From: Porticoccaceae bacterium
GTDB taxonomy: Bacteria; Pseudomonadota; Gammaproteobacteria; Pseudomonadales; Porticoccaceae
NCBI GenBank assembly: GCA_021773435.1
Contig: JAJFKC010000016.1
Location: forward strand, 1-64,000
Direction: 5' to 3'
DNA length: 64,000 nt
The position numbers and the translations under genes are program-made. How positions within the stretch are numbered: the first letter of the stretch is position 1; each line of letters starts with the position of its first letter. The notes below the pieces were generated by a model that saw only the letters and a list, made by a program, of their open reading frames with translations, was not told the DNA's origin and searched no databases. Below, in pieces: positions 25,250-37,367 of the stretch.

Positions 25250-27280
25250 ATGGCTCCAAAACCCTTCCAAGTTGTTAGCGATTATGAGCCTGCAGGCGAC
25301 CAGCCTGAAGCGATTGAAGGGCTGGTAGAGGGGCTTGAAGCGGGCCTCGCCGCGATGACCTTGTTGGGTGTGACCGGGTCGGGGAAAACATTCACTGTTG
25401 CGAAGGTGATAGAGCAAGTGCAGCGGCCGACCATTGTTATGGCGCACAATAAAACGCTGGCGGCGCAGTTGTATGGCGAGTTAAAAGAATTCTTCCCAAA
25501 AAATGCGGTTGAGTATTTTGTTTCCTATTACGACTACTATCAGCCTGAAGCGTATGTCCCTGCTTCAAATACCTATATAGAAAAAGACGCGGCCATCAAT
25601 CGGCATATCGAGCAGATGCGCCTGTCGGCTACTAAGGCGTTGATGGAACGTCAGGATGTCGTCGTCGTGGCGACGGTCTCTGCGATATATGGTCTGGGCG
25701 ATCCAGAGTCCTATTTGAAAATGGTCTTGCATGTGGTGCGCGGTGATCGCATCGATCAGCGGGATATATTGCGTCGCCTGGCCGAGTTGCAATACACGCG
25801 CAACGATATTGCCTTTGAGCGTGCTAATTACCGAGTTCGCGGCGATGTCATTGACGTGTTCCCGGCGGACTCTGAAAAAGAAGCCGTACGTATTGAGTTG
25901 TTTGATGAAGAGGTCGAGAATATCTGCCTCTTCGACCCTTTGACTGGCGAAGTTTTTCAACGCATACCGCGCATCACGATTTATCCTAAATCTCATTACG
26001 TAACGCCCCGCGAAAAAATTATCGAAGCGATTGAGGAAATAAAAGTCGAATTAGTTGATCGGCTCGAACAACTGCGCAACAACGATAAACTTGTCGAGGC
26101 GCAACGCCTCAGCGAAAGGACCCGCTATGATTTAGAGATGATGCAGGAGCTGGGATATTGTTCGGGCATAGAAAATTATTCTCGATATTTATCCGGTAGA
26201 ACCCCCGGCGAACCGCCGCCGACACTGTTTGATTACCTCCCTGACAATGCCCTGTTAGTGGTCGACGAGTCCCATGTATCTATTCCTCAGTTAGGTGGCA
26301 TGTACCGGGGCGATCGGTCGCGTAAAGAAACCCTGGTGGAATATGGCTTTCGTCTGCCTTCGGCTTTGGACAATCGCCCATTACGCTTTGATGAATGGCA
26401 GGGTTTGATGCCTCAAGCCATTTTTGTTTCTGCAACCCCCGCAAAATATGAGGCTGAGCACGCCCAGGCGGTGATTGAGCAAACGGTGCGCCCTACGGGA
26501 TTGGTTGATCCAGGCATTGAGGTGAAGCCCGCCAGCAAGCAAGTTGATGATGTTATGGAAGAGATCGGTATCTGCGTGGCCCGCAACGAGCGAGTGCTTA
26601 TTACCGTGTTGACCAAGCGTATGGCCGAGGACTTGACCGAGTATCTGGACGAACACAGCGTGCGGGTTCGCTACATGCATTCAGATATCGATACCGTTGA
26701 GCGGGTTGAGATTATTCGTGATTTACGCCTGGGTCAATTCGATGTGCTGGTCGGCATTAATTTGTTGCGAGAAGGTTTGGATATGCCGGAAGTCTCATTG
26801 GTAGCGATATTTGATGCCGACAAAGAAGGCTTTTTGCGATCTGAGCAATCATTGATACAAACCATTGGTCGCGCTGCCAGGCATATCAATGGTCGGGCGA
26901 TTCTTTATGGCGATGTGGTTACTGGTTCAATGCAAAGAGCCATTGATGAAACCAATCGCCGTCGTACAAGGCAGCAGGAATATAACCAGGCCCACGGCAT
27001 TGTGCCCAAAGGTATTGTCAAATCAGTCACCGATATTCTAGAAGGGGCGGTTAGCAGTGGTGGCCGCGAGGGCAAGCATCGCAAAGTGGCTGAACCCGGC
27101 GGTCGCTATGGCATTGATACCTCAGGAGAGGATTTGTCCGCCCCGCAGTTAGCAAAGAAAATTGAAACTATCGAGAAGCAAATGTATGAACATGCTCGCA
27201 ATCTGGAGTTTGAAGACGCGGCTTTATTGCGGGATCAATTACATGAATTAAAACAGCAGCATTTGGTTGGAGCTTACTAG
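25250..27280 (+). CDS. uvrB: Excinuclease ABC subunit B
   Basis: UvrB is the damage-verifying helicase-like subunit of nucleotide excision repair. The 676-residue protein has Walker A GVTGSGKT near residue 41, the beta-hairpin segment [12 protein letters not shown], the DESHV motif, [13 protein letters not shown], and a C-terminal UVR domain ([22 protein letters not shown]). No SOS box (CTGT-N8-ACAG) is seen in the 140 bases upstream, so LexA control is not evident. Confidence 0.98.
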   Translation: MAPKPFQVVSDYEPAGDQPEAIEGLVEGLEAGLAAMTLLGVTGSGKTFTVAKVIEQVQRPTIVMAHNKTLAAQLYGELKEFFPKNAVEYFVSYYDYYQPEAYVPASNTYIEKDAAINRHIEQMRLSATKALMERQDVVVVATVSAIYGLGDPESYLKMVLHVVRGDRIDQRDILRRLAELQYTRNDIAFERANYRVRGDVIDVFPADSEKEAVRIELFDEEVENICLFDPLTGEVFQRIPRITIYPKSHYVTPREKIIEAIEEIKVELVDRLEQLRNNDKLVEAQRLSERTRYDLEMMQELGYCSGIENYSRYLSGRTPGEPPPTLFDYLPDNALLVVDESHVSIPQLGGMYRGDRSRKETLVEYGFRLPSALDNRPLRFDEWQGLMPQAIFVSATPAKYEAEHAQAVIEQTVRPTGLVDPGIEVKPASKQVDDVMEEIGICVARNERVLITVLTKRMAEDLTEYLDEHSVRVRYMHSDIDTVERVEIIRDLRLGQFDVLVGINLLREGLDMPEVSLVAIFDADKEGFLRSEQSLIQTIGRAARHINGRAILYGDVVTGSMQRAIDETNRRRTRQQEYNQAHGIVPKGIVKSVTDILEGAVSSGGREGKHRKVAEPGGRYGIDTSGEDLSAPQLAKKIETIEKQMYEHARNLEFEDAALLRDQLHELKQQHLVGAY

Positions 27281-27315
27281 CAAACAACCGTGTCAGGTTT
27301 CTTTATACCTCAAAA

Positions 27316-28521
27316 CTAACCAATTCCATTGTTGTCATCTAATGGCTGTAGGCTTCCCTGTTGAACCAACTGAGCCACCAGATCTAATTCTTCTTTACTG
27401 AGCTCGACTAAATCTTTCCTGGAAAATTTCTGTTGCCCGTTGAGCAGGATGGCGAGTTGTTGGCTTGTTGTGTGCAGTTCTCCATCAACTGCGAGCGTAG
27501 CCTGATCCTGGTTTTGTTTTGGTTCGTCTTCTGGATATGGCGTGATCAGGGCAATTCGTGAGGCGGGATGCCAGGCTAGTTGCGGGTATTCAGTCCAACT
27601 GGCGGACGAGCGTGGCTTATCATCATCGCTGAGCAATTCCATATCGGGGTATTTTCGCGTTGTCATAAAGCGCGCAAACCATTCGCTTAACAGCTTGTCG
27701 TCTGAAAGTTGTTCGATCAGGAGTTTTTTCACGGCGCCTAAATAATCCACGTTGATTTCGCCACCGGTTTGGCCCAATGAAAGTGGAGGGTCGATAAAGG
27801 GTTGGCTGGACAATTTGGGGTTGGCCATTAATTCAGTTGCCAGATCATCGAGTAATTCCACCGCTGTGGGTGCGCGAAAGCCAACGGAAAAAGTCATTGA
27901 GTCGTCACCTTTGGCGATACCCCAGTGGGCGATACGGGGCGGCAAGTAGAGCATGTCGCCAGGCGCTAGCAAGTATTCCCTTTGTTGCTGGAAATCCTGC
28001 AACAAACGCAGCGGGGCGTCTTCAACAAGGGCAGTGTTGCCTTCGCAGTGCTGGCCAATACGCCAGTATTTGTTGCCGTGGGTCTGTACTAAAAAAACAT
28101 CGTAGTTATCGAAGTGGGGGCCGACGCTGCCCTGATCGGCGGACAGGCTGACCATTATGTCATCGAGTCGCCAGCGGGGTATAAAATTGAAATGATCGAG
28201 CAGATCGTGAACCTCCGGTAGCCACTGATCCACCGCCTGCACTAGCAGTGTCCAATGACTGGGCGGTAAGCTAGTGAGGTCTTGTTCGCTAAGCGGACCC
28301 TGGCGCAATTGCCAGTTAGCTGATTGTTGATCTGTCAGTACAAGCCGCGATTCTATTTCGTCTTCCAGGGCGAGGCCAGCCAGTTCATCTGCCGATAAAG
28401 TGGGGAGGTCGGACAGCCCATTTCTTATCAGCAGCGGTGTTTTTTGCCAATAATCAGCAAGAAATTCATTTGCGCTCAGGTCGCCGAGAACCCTGCCGAC
28501 GCCATTGTTGATACCCGCCAT
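27316..28521 (-). CDS. roxA: Ribosomal protein uL16 arginine 3-hydroxylase (JmjC/cupin oxygenase)
   Basis: RoxA (YcfD) is a 2-oxoglutarate/iron oxygenase that hydroxylates an arginine of ribosomal protein uL16. The 401-residue protein has the iron motif HFDNYDVF (HxD) near residue 137 and the second iron histidine in PPRIAHWG, with APGDMLYLPP between. Length and the C-terminal winged-helix-like extension fit the family. Convergent with uvrB; purB lies upstream on the same strand. Confidence 0.92.
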   Translation of the reverse strand: MAGINNGVGRVLGDLSANEFLADYWQKTPLLIRNGLSDLPTLSADELAGLALEDEIESRLVLTDQQSANWQLRQGPLSEQDLTSLPPSHWTLLVQAVDQWLPEVHDLLDHFNFIPRWRLDDIMVSLSADQGSVGPHFDNYDVFLVQTHGNKYWRIGQHCEGNTALVEDAPLRLLQDFQQQREYLLAPGDMLYLPPRIAHWGIAKGDDSMTFSVGFRAPTAVELLDDLATELMANPKLSSQPFIDPPLSLGQTGGEINVDYLGAVKKLLIEQLSDDKLLSEWFARFMTTRKYPDMELLSDDDKPRSSASWTEYPQLAWHPASRIALITPYPEDEPKQNQDQATLAVDGELHTTSQQLAILLNGQQKFSRKDLVELSKEELDLVAQLVQQGSLQPLDDNNGIG

Positions 28522-28558
28522 TAGTTAACTAGCATGCGCTTAGCTCGCTTGTGCGAGA

Positions 28559-29956
<1,398 letters not shown>

Positions 29957-30089
29957 TCACGACATGAGCAGAAGGCCGCTTATTTTACCTTAAGGCCAAA
30001 TATTAGTCAGGGTGTCGGCGTGGTTGGATTACAGTTTTGTAGGGGTAGTCATCATCGGCGCGCTATCCGTATCGTAACCAGAATCGGAG

Positions 30090-30128
30090 CCTGGTGACCA
30101 TACCTGGCTATTATGCCTGGCGATTATG
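30090..30128. repeat. 13-nt tandem repeat across the hflD stop
   Basis: Three 13-nt units (CCTGGTGACCATA, CCTGGCTATTATG, CCTGGCGATTATG) lie in tandem. The last one contains the hflD stop codon (minus strand, 30124-30126). Confidence 0.6.
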
Positions 30129-30750
30129 CTTCGCGGCGCAATTGTTTGACTTGTTCCAGCATATGTTTGCGATAAACAATAAAGTGCCAGCGGCGACCAC
30201 CGACCTGATGCCAGAGGATGCTTGCACGGATACCGGCAAACAATAAACAGCGGACCCGGTCTGCAATATGACTTTGTTGCAGGAAGCCACTCTGGCCATT
30301 GACCTGAATTCGAAATCGAAACGTACTAATAGTGTTGCCATATAGCTCCGCCAGACTACCAATCACGTTTTCATGGTCTGGGGAGAAATGCTGTGCCTGG
30401 TTATTAGCTCTTTCTATGCCGGTGCCGATTTTGTTGAGCAGCGTGGAGTTTTTAAGCAACTTCCCTTGTAGGTATATCAGGCCCAATACGTAGCGCAAAA
30501 CATCGGGTGCCTGAGTGCGTTTATTGGAATTCAGTAATTTATCCATGGTGTCGAAACCGACCGTCAGATTACGGAGCGCGCCAAATGTCGCCTCGCAACT
30601 TTGGGGATTTTGTTCCAGCAAGCTATTGATGGATGTAGTCAGCGCTTCAGGTCGAACCTGGCCCGTTCTCGCTAAAGTATCAACCAGGGCGCAAGCCTGA
30701 AATACCGCCGCTAATGCAATTACCTGGTCTCGGTTAGGGGTTTTGATCAT
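30124..30750 (-). CDS. hflD: Lysogenization regulator HflD
   Basis: The 208-residue helical, membrane-associated protein belongs to the HflD family, known for affecting phage lambda lysogeny through CII; its cellular role is unclear. Typical are [21 protein letters not shown] and [17 protein letters not shown]. The start overlaps the mnmA stop as ATGA, so the two are coupled, as in E. coli. Confidence 0.93.
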   Translation of the reverse strand: MIKTPNRDQVIALAAVFQACALVDTLARTGQVRPEALTTSINSLLEQNPQSCEATFGALRNLTVGFDTMDKLLNSNKRTQAPDVLRYVLGLIYLQGKLLKNSTLLNKIGTGIERANNQAQHFSPDHENVIGSLAELYGNTISTFRFRIQVNGQSGFLQQSHIADRVRCLLFAGIRASILWHQVGGRRWHFIVYRKHMLEQVKQLRREA

Positions 30751-31919
30751 GGCGTTGTGTCGCGACTAATTGAGTCGGTCATCGGGTTCCAGCTGGCTGT
30801 TATAACGCCGCCGCCAAGGCAGACCTCTCCATCATAAAAAACGACTGACTGTCCGGGCGTGACCGAGCGTTGGGGGAGTTCAAAATCGACTCGGCAGGTA
30901 TTGTGCTCTTCAAAGGTCACGTGGCAGTTTTGATCAGCCTGTCGATAACGGGTCTTAGCAGTGCAGTTAATTGAGTCTTGAGCGGGACGGCCGTTAATCC
31001 AGTTTAGCTGCTGGGTCGATAATACGGATGTGAACAGCAGCGGATTATTATTGCCCTGATCGGCAGTTAGAACATTTTGGGTGACATCTTTAGCGACGAT
31101 GTACCAGGGTGCTTCTGGTCGATTTTTCACACCACCAATGCCGAGGCCTTCGCGTTGGCCAAGCGTGTAGTACATCGATCCTTGATGTTGCCCGATGACC
31201 TGCCCTGATGGCGTGACGATATCGCCCGGTTGGGCAGGAATATATTGTGCGAGAAAATCTTTAAAGCGGCGCTCGCCGATAAAGCAGATGCCGGTGCTGT
31301 CTTTTTTGTCATGGGTGACTAACTGGTGTTGCCCGGCCAGTTTACGCACGTTGGGTTTGTCAATATCGCCTATCGGGAAAATGGTTTTTGCGAAGGCCTG
31401 TTCAGACACAGCATAGAGAAAATAGCTTTGATCTTTGTTGCCATCTTTACCCCGCAGTAAAGAAGTTTCACCGGGGTTTTCGGAATGGCTATCTGTTCTT
31501 GCGTAATGGCCCGTAGCAATATAGTCGGCACCGAGTAGCTCGGCGTATTCAAGGAAGACCTTAAATTTTATCTCTCGGTTGCACAGAATATCTGGATTGG
31601 GGGTGCGTCCGGCACGGTATTCTTCGAGAAAGTATTCGAAGACCTGATCCCAGTATTCAGCAGCGAAGTTTGCGCTGTGCAGGGTAATACCCAGTTTATT
31701 ACAGACCTGTTGCGCATCTTCGAGATCAGCTAAGGCGGTGCAGTATTCAGTGCCGTCGTCTTCATCCCAGTTCTTCATAAACAGACCTTCGACCTGATAA
31801 CCCTGCTGCTTTAGTAGCAGGGCGCTCACCGATGAATCGACACCGCCAGACATGCCGACGATGACTTTGCAGTCGCCGGGGGCTGTTGGTCTCACTGAAC
31901 TTGTATCGGGGTCGGGCAT
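30747..31919 (-). CDS. mnmA: tRNA-specific 2-thiouridylase
   Basis: MnmA makes 2-thiouridine at U34 of tRNA Lys, Glu and Gln, using sulfur from TusE. It has the PP-loop GMSGGVDSS, the first catalytic cysteine in [12 protein letters not shown] and the second in [12 protein letters not shown] choose ATG 31919 (390 residues); the in-frame TTG at 31949 gives an unusual leader. The tusDCBE sulfur donors are encoded about 8 kb away in the same window. Confidence 0.96.
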   Translation of the reverse strand: MPDPDTSSVRPTAPGDCKVIVGMSGGVDSSVSALLLKQQGYQVEGLFMKNWDEDDGTEYCTALADLEDAQQVCNKLGITLHSANFAAEYWDQVFEYFLEEYRAGRTPNPDILCNREIKFKVFLEYAELLGADYIATGHYARTDSHSENPGETSLLRGKDGNKDQSYFLYAVSEQAFAKTIFPIGDIDKPNVRKLAGQHQLVTHDKKDSTGICFIGERRFKDFLAQYIPAQPGDIVTPSGQVIGQHQGSMYYTLGQREGLGIGGVKNRPEAPWYIVAKDVTQNVLTADQGNNNPLLFTSVLSTQQLNWINGRPAQDSINCTAKTRYRQADQNCHVTFEEHNTCRVDFELPQRSVTPGQSVVFYDGEVCLGGGVITASWNPMTDSISRDTTP

Positions 31920-32104
31920 GATTAGCTGGGCTTGATTAGTGAGGCACAATTAAGTATCGGCTGAACCAGTAAAGCAGCCCGCAATCTTAACGATTATTGC
32001 GAATAAACTCTAATATGAATTGGCTATTCAATTCATATTCCCTGCTGGCCTTTAGCTCTGGGTTGCTGTGGAGATGATCTGTTTATAGGAAATTTTTTAT
32101 TGGC

Positions 32105-32707
32105 TTAGCGACCGCGTTGCCGATCGCCTCGAGTCGATGAGTTTTGCTCAGGCAAGTGGACAGATAAACGTTTGTGTTGTCCTGGCAACAGATCCTCTAA
32201 TTGCCAGCTGCCGACGCTGACACGAACCAGGCGAAGCACCGGAAACCCGGTCGCCGCCAACATGCGACGCACCTGTCTGTTGCGACCTTCATTAATAGTG
32301 AGTGCGACCCAGCTAGTGGGTATGTTCCTGCGCTCTCGGATGGGCGGGTCTCTCGGCCACAGCTGGGGTTCTGTTATCGCTGCGGCCTTTGCTGGCAGGG
32401 TTATGCCGTCCTTTAGTATTACGCCGCGCCCAAGTGCGGTCAATGCCTCTGGGCTTATCAGGCCTTCCACCTGAGCCCAATAGGTCTTTGCTAATTTGAA
32501 GCGAGGTTCAGCAATTTGCGCCTGCAATTTGCCGTCATTAGTGAGTAATAACAAGCCTTCGGAATCACGATCAAGTCGCCCCGCTGGATATATTTCCTTG
32601 ATCGTTAAATAATCGGCCAGGCAGGCTTTGCCGTTCCCAGACGTAAATTGACTGAGTACACCAAAAGGCTTATTGAATAGTACAAGTATGGCTGCGGCTT
32701 TCTTCAT
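32105..32707 (-). CDS. rluE: 23S rRNA pseudouridine(2457) synthase
   Basis: The 200-residue enzyme is of the RsuA/RluE group. It shows the catalytic GRLDRDSEGLLLLTNDG, the opening VLFNKPFGVLSQF and the binding segment EGRNRQVRRMLAATGFPVLRLVR. It lacks an N-terminal S4 domain, which points to RluE rather than RsuA or RluB. In E. coli rluE also lies next to mnmA. Confidence 0.92.
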   Translation of the reverse strand: MKKAAAILVLFNKPFGVLSQFTSGNGKACLADYLTIKEIYPAGRLDRDSEGLLLLTNDGKLQAQIAEPRFKLAKTYWAQVEGLISPEALTALGRGVILKDGITLPAKAAAITEPQLWPRDPPIRERRNIPTSWVALTINEGRNRQVRRMLAATGFPVLRLVRVSVGSWQLEDLLPGQHKRLSVHLPEQNSSTRGDRQRGR

Positions 32708-33026
32708 AGCTTACTTCATGCCTTAATTCATGAACTATCGGCATGAGCAGATGCATTCCGGCCATCGACAATACTTGTTACGCGCCGGCGGCGCCATGGT
32801 TTCGTTGGGGCGAATTTAGCCAAAGTAACAGTCGTTCAGGCAGGAGGCGGCCGCAACATAACCTTTTAGGAGAGCATAGCAGAGCGAAAATACTTGAAAC
32901 TGCTGGTAGAACCAGACTCAAACTAATAGAGCCAGTCGCCACCATGCTAACGACAACTACCAAAACCACAGCAACAAAACCCTATGGGCAATACCAGTCA
33001 GACAAACTAGTTAAGTCATATACTGC
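32708..33026. other. Non-coding region between rluE and the cold-shock gene
   Basis: An open frame on the plus strand (32743-33030) has no recognisable domain and a skewed composition. The 3' part is A/C-rich. In related genomes isocitrate dehydrogenase genes stand at this place; no trace of them is seen. Confidence 0.5.
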
Positions 33027-33320
33027 CTAATAATTGTAGTTTTCAGAGTCGGTACCAGATTGTGCCTTGGTTTGAGCGGCTTCGCCGTTGGGTGACGGGC
33101 TCTGAGGAGGAGCATCGTTCTCTCCGTGAATATGTGCCGCGTGAGCACCTTTGTCACCGTCGATAAGTTCAAAATTAACGACCTGACCTGCCTTGAGGGT
33201 TTTGTAACCATCCATTTCAATGGCGGAGTAGTGAGCGAAAATATCATCGCCACTTTCTTCTGAAAGGATGAAGCCATAACCTTTGGCATTGTTAAACCAT
33301 TTAACTGTTCCTGTAGGCAT
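33027..33320 (-). CDS. cspD: Cold-shock domain protein, CspD-like
   Basis: A 97-residue protein with one cold-shock domain (TGTVKWFNNAKGYGFI, DDIFAHYSAIEMDGYKTL) that binds single-stranded nucleic acid. The last 30 residues form an acidic, Pro/Ser-rich tail with no known domain. Its place, divergent from clpS-clpA, is that of cspD in E. coli and Pseudomonas, where the protein inhibits replication in stationary phase. A GGAGG-like ribosome binding site precedes the ATG. Confidence 0.92.
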   Translation of the reverse strand: MPTGTVKWFNNAKGYGFILSEESGDDIFAHYSAIEMDGYKTLKAGQVVNFELIDGDKGAHAAHIHGENDAPPQSPSPNGEAAQTKAQSGTDSENYNY

Positions 33321-33598
33321 AGGAATTGCCTCCTGATCATACTATTTAGATATTTTAATTATTTATTTTAGTTGCTGAGCTAAATCATCGGCGTAACTCG
33401 TTGATTAGAGCTGGTTTTGCTGCACTCTGGCGTTTTTAAGTTATTGTCCGTCACAGGATTATGCTGCAAGGGCAGTTTCTAACCTTAATCTGTTAATAAG
33501 TCAAGCAGCTACCATAAACGCTGGCTTCCCCGGGATGCCTGGCTGATTACTACAGGGATTATGATGCAAGAAAAGGCTGTCCGAGTTATCCTAGAGCA

Positions 33599-33982
33599 AT
33601 GAGCAAAAATCGATATTATTTAGCATCCAAAGTTCATATGGGGCCTGATAGCGACGAAGCCAGCGGTTCGACGAGCGCCGTAGTTGAGGAGGCATTACCA
33701 AAACTCAAAAAACCGTCGTTATTTAAAGTCGTATTATTGAATGATGATTACACGCCAATGGAGTTTGTGGTCGACGTATTGGAGCGATTTTTTGGCCTCG
33801 ATAGAGAATTATCGGTGCGCGTTATGCTCAAAGTGCATACCGAAGGCAAGGGCGTTTGTGGGGTTTATACCCGCGAGGTGGCCGAGACCAAATCCGGGCA
33901 GGTGAACAAGTATGCCCGGGAAAATGAACATCCTTTGTTGTGCGAGATCGAACCTTCTGATGATAATGACAGCGAAAGCTAG
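33599..33982 (+). CDS. clpS: ATP-dependent Clp protease adaptor ClpS
   Basis: ClpS binds destabilising N-terminal residues of proteins and delivers them to ClpAP. The 127-residue protein carries the binding-pocket motif [15 protein letters not shown] and [19 protein letters not shown]. The N-terminal tail of about 40 residues, needed in ClpS to engage ClpA, is longer than in E. coli. No good ribosome binding site precedes the ATG at 33599. clpA follows after 12 bases. Confidence 0.95.
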   Translation: MSKNRYYLASKVHMGPDSDEASGSTSAVVEEALPKLKKPSLFKVVLLNDDYTPMEFVVDVLERFFGLDRELSVRVMLKVHTEGKGVCGVYTREVAETKSGQVNKYARENEHPLLCEIEPSDDNDSES

Positions 33983-33994
33983 TAGGAAATATTC

Positions 33995-36262
33995 ATGTTA
34001 AGTCGTGATCTGGAAATGACCTTGAATGTTGCTTTTCAGAGTGCAACATCAAAGCATCATGAGTTTATGACGGTAGAGCACCTGTTATTGGCATTGCTCG
34101 ACGATGCCTCTGCGCTCAATGTATTAAAGGCATGTGGTGCCGACTTGAATACATTACGCCGGGATCTCAACGAATTTATCGACTCCACCACGCCGGTTTT
34201 CCCCAGTGATGACCAGGAGCACGATGCGCAGCCAACGCTTGCTTTCCAAAGGGTGATTCAGCGGGCTATATTTCATGTGCAATCCTCGGGTAAAAATGAA
34301 GTTCAGGGCGAAAATGTGCTGGTCGCCATTTTTACGGAGCAGGAAAGTCAGGCCGTATATTTTTTGCGTCTGCAAAATATTTCGCGAATAGATCTGGTTA
34401 ATTTTATCGCCCACGGTATAGGCAAATATGCCAATCAACCTGAACGGGAGGAGGGGGAGGAGCGCAGTGTTGGCGCTGAGGGCAGTCCTGAAGCTGGTGA
34501 TGGTGATGCGTCACCCCTCGAGCAGTTTGCCGTCAATCTCAATGGGCAGGCCGAAAAGGGTTATATCGATCCACTGGTTGGCCGTGCTGCTGAACTTGAA
34601 CGGGTAGCGCAAATTCTGGTTCGTCGGCGTAAGAATAACCCCCTGTTGGTGGGTGAGTCCGGGGTCGGTAAAACTGCGATTGCCGAAGGCCTGGCTAAAT
34701 TAATTGTTGAGGGTGATGTACCAGAACCCTTAGAGGGCAGCGTTATTTATTCACTGGATATGGGCGCACTGCTAGCTGGCACCAAATACCGTGGCGATTT
34801 TGAAAAGCGCTTTAAAGGCTTATTGGCTGAGCTTGAAAAGCAGGACAAGGCGATACTTTTTATCGATGAAATACACACCATTATCGGTGCAGGCGCTGCG
34901 TCGGGTGGCGTTATGGACGCCTCTAACCTGCTTAAACCGCTCCTAACTTCTGGCAAGATAAGGTGTTTTGGTTCAACCACATACCATGAGTATCGGGGCA
35001 TATTTGAGAAGGACAGAGCACTATCTCGGCGTTTTCAAAAAATTGATGTGCCCGAACCCTCGGTTCAAGAAACCATCTCCATTCTCAAGGGCTTAAAGTC
35101 TCGGTTTGAAGACCACCACGGCCTGCGGTTCACTCAGGGTGCTCTGAAAAGTGCCGCTGAGCTAGCCGAGAAATATATCAACGACCGATTTTTACCCGAT
35201 AAGGCGATCGACGTGCTTGATGAAGCCGGGGCCTATCAGCAACTGCAACCCGCGTCGAAGCGCAAAAAGAGTATCACCAGTAGCGATGTTGAAGCGGTGG
35301 TCGCAAAAATAGCTCGAATACCGCCGAAGAGCGTATCCAGCTCCGATAAAGAGCAATTACGTAATTTGGGCGATAAGTTGAAAATGGTCGTGTTTGGTCA
35401 GGACGAAGCGATCAGTGGTCTCGATGCCGCTATCAAGCTGGCCCGGGCGGGTCTGCGTGATGGCGATAAACCCATTGGCTCCTTTCTGTTTTCCGGGCCG
35501 ACTGGGGTGGGTAAAACCGAAGTATCGAAGCAGCTTGCCGAGGTGCTGGGTGTCGAGTTGTTGCGTTTTGATATGTCTGAATATATGGAACGGCACACCG
35601 TATCAAGGCTAATCGGTGCGCCACCGGGCTATGTGGGTTTTGACCAGGGTGGGCTGCTGACTGACGCGGTCACGACTCATCCCCATTCGGTTGTGTTGCT
35701 CGACGAGATAGAAAAGGCCCATCCCGACGTATTCAATCTGTTACTACAGGTGATGGATCACGGTACCCTGACCGACAACAATGGCCGCAAAGCGGACTTC
35801 CGTAATGTTATTTTAATTATGACCACCAACGCTGGTGCCGAGCATATGAGCAGGGCATCAATTGGCTTTACCAAACAGGATCACAGCAGCGAAGGCTCGG
35901 AAGCGGTCAAAAAGATGTTTACACCGGAGTTTCGTAATCGACTCGATTCTATTATTCAATTTGGTGCCCTTGATGAAGAGGTCATTAAAACAGTGGTCGA
36001 TAAATTCCTGGTGCAACTACAGGCCCAGCTCGATGCTAAAAAAGTCACTCTTGAAGTGGATGACGAAGCCAGACAATGGCTCGCTGAGCATGGCTATGAT
36101 GAGAAAATGGGCGCTCGCCCAATGGCGCGACTGATCCAGGAAAAACTGAAGAAACCACTGGCAGAAGAGGTTCTGTTCGGCGATCTATCTTCCGGTGGCG
36201 GTCGAGTGAAAGTCAGCGTTAGTGATGATGAGCTGGTCGTTGAAACGCTAGCCCTTGCCTAG
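33995..36262 (+). CDS. clpA: ATP-dependent Clp protease ATP-binding subunit ClpA
   Basis: ClpA is the double-ring unfoldase for ClpP. The 755-residue protein has the N-domain (to about residue 145), a first AAA module with GESGVGKT near 220, a second with GPTGVGKTE near 505, [12 protein letters not shown], and the C-terminal R-domain. The IGL/IGF-type ClpP-binding loop is seen as ASIGFTKQD near 625. It is in an operon with clpS. Confidence 0.97.
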   Translation: MLSRDLEMTLNVAFQSATSKHHEFMTVEHLLLALLDDASALNVLKACGADLNTLRRDLNEFIDSTTPVFPSDDQEHDAQPTLAFQRVIQRAIFHVQSSGKNEVQGENVLVAIFTEQESQAVYFLRLQNISRIDLVNFIAHGIGKYANQPEREEGEERSVGAEGSPEAGDGDASPLEQFAVNLNGQAEKGYIDPLVGRAAELERVAQILVRRRKNNPLLVGESGVGKTAIAEGLAKLIVEGDVPEPLEGSVIYSLDMGALLAGTKYRGDFEKRFKGLLAELEKQDKAILFIDEIHTIIGAGAASGGVMDASNLLKPLLTSGKIRCFGSTTYHEYRGIFEKDRALSRRFQKIDVPEPSVQETISILKGLKSRFEDHHGLRFTQGALKSAAELAEKYINDRFLPDKAIDVLDEAGAYQQLQPASKRKKSITSSDVEAVVAKIARIPPKSVSSSDKEQLRNLGDKLKMVVFGQDEAISGLDAAIKLARAGLRDGDKPIGSFLFSGPTGVGKTEVSKQLAEVLGVELLRFDMSEYMERHTVSRLIGAPPGYVGFDQGGLLTDAVTTHPHSVVLLDEIEKAHPDVFNLLLQVMDHGTLTDNNGRKADFRNVILIMTTNAGAEHMSRASIGFTKQDHSSEGSEAVKKMFTPEFRNRLDSIIQFGALDEEVIKTVVDKFLVQLQAQLDAKKVTLEVDDEARQWLAEHGYDEKMGARPMARLIQEKLKKPLAEEVLFGDLSSGGGRVKVSVSDDELVVETLALA

Positions 36263-36277
36263 CACGTTATTGCTTAT

Positions 36278-36309
36278 GTGTTTAGGGCTACCCGTGTTTA
36301 GGGTTATCT
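36278..36309. repeat. 16-nt tandem duplication across the infA stop
   Basis: GTGTTTAGGGCTACCC is followed directly by GTGTTTAGGGTTATCT. The second copy contains the infA stop codon (minus strand, 36304-36306). Confidence 0.65.
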
Positions 36310-36522
36310 GGCGCGGAAAGTAATACGGCCTTTGCTTAGATCGTAGGGAGTCAACTCTACGGTAACCTGGTCACCAGTTAGAATCCGAATGTAGTGTTTG
36401 CGCATCTTGCCTGATATGTGGGCCGTGACGACGTGGTCGTTTTCCAGTTTTACTCGGAAAGTTGTGTTGGGAAGGGTTTCAATCACTTCGCCTTCCATTT
36501 CAATATGCTCTTCTTTTGCCAT
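36304..36522 (-). CDS. infA: Translation initiation factor IF-1
   Basis: The 72-residue protein has the standard length and OB-fold sequence of IF-1: [34 protein letters not shown] and [16 protein letters not shown]. It binds the ribosomal A site during initiation. It is convergent with clpA. Confidence 0.98.
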   Translation of the reverse strand: MAKEEHIEMEGEVIETLPNTTFRVKLENDHVVTAHISGKMRKHYIRILTGDQVTVELTPYDLSKGRITFRAR

Positions 36523-36638
36523 GCGGCGTCAACACTCCTGGTATGTCTGCTGATGTATGGGTGGTGTGAAATATAGGGATTACGCAGACGGGGCGGCATT
36601 TTGCCTCAAAAGACTACGCTTAGCAAAGCGAGGTGCGC

Positions 36639-37361
36639 CTAGCCCACATCAACCCAGCGCTTGTTGATATACAGTTGCATGGGATGAAAGTTGGATTTGT
36701 AGCTCATCTTGTCGCTGTCTCTAATCCAGTAGCCCAGATAAACATAACTGAGATTGTAGGCTTCAGTGAGTTCTATCTGTTTCAAAATGGCGTAAGTTCC
36801 CAAGCTGCGTTTATGAAAATCTGGGTCGAAATAGGTATAAATGGCAGATAGACCGCTGCTTAGCCAGTCGACAACCGCTGAGCATATAAGTTGATTATCG
36901 AGCCGGAATTCAAGGTAGCGAGTACAGTCCCAGGCGGCACCAATAAAATTTTCGAACTGGTTTAATGAGGTGGGATGCATATCACCATCACTGTGCCGGG
37001 CGTTGACATATCTTTCGAATACATCGAAATGCTCATGCAGATCAATGGTCGTGGTAGACGCGACGGTGATGTCTGTATTTCTTTTTAGGCAGCGTCGTTG
37101 CTGCCGGCTGGGTTTAAACTTTGCTGCCTGCACTCGCACCGGGATACAGGCCTGACACGTGGCGCACCGCGGTGTGTACACGTATTGACCGCTACGCCGA
37201 AAGCCGAGCAGGGAAAGATGGTTGTAGGCATCGTCGGTAATTTCAATTTTGGGATCGACAAAAGCGGTGGTTGCCTCTCGGTTGTCGAGATAGCTGCATG
37301 GGTGCGGCTCGGTTAAATAAAGCCTAATTTTATTGACGTCGGGGCTGATGTCACGAGTCAT
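36639..37361 (-). CDS. bpt: Aspartate/glutamate leucyltransferase (arginyltransferase family)
   Basis: Bpt transfers leucine from tRNA to proteins starting with Asp or Glu, creating a ClpS-recognised N-degron. The 240-residue protein has the N-terminal cysteine set YTPRCATCQACIPVRV, the helix RQQRRCLKRN and YLGYWIRDSDKMSYKSNFHP. It lies 6 bases downstream of aat, so both form one operon. Confidence 0.95.
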   Translation of the reverse strand: MTRDISPDVNKIRLYLTEPHPCSYLDNREATTAFVDPKIEITDDAYNHLSLLGFRRSGQYVYTPRCATCQACIPVRVQAAKFKPSRQQRRCLKRNTDITVASTTTIDLHEHFDVFERYVNARHSDGDMHPTSLNQFENFIGAAWDCTRYLEFRLDNQLICSAVVDWLSSGLSAIYTYFDPDFHKRSLGTYAILKQIELTEAYNLSYVYLGYWIRDSDKMSYKSNFHPMQLYINKRWVDVG

Positions 37362-37367
37362 TAACGG

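Noticed and set aside
32743-33030. Plus-strand open frame of 95 codons before the cold-shock gene
   Set aside because: Low-complexity Thr/Lys-rich end, no recognisable domain, and it overlaps the end of cspD on the other strand.
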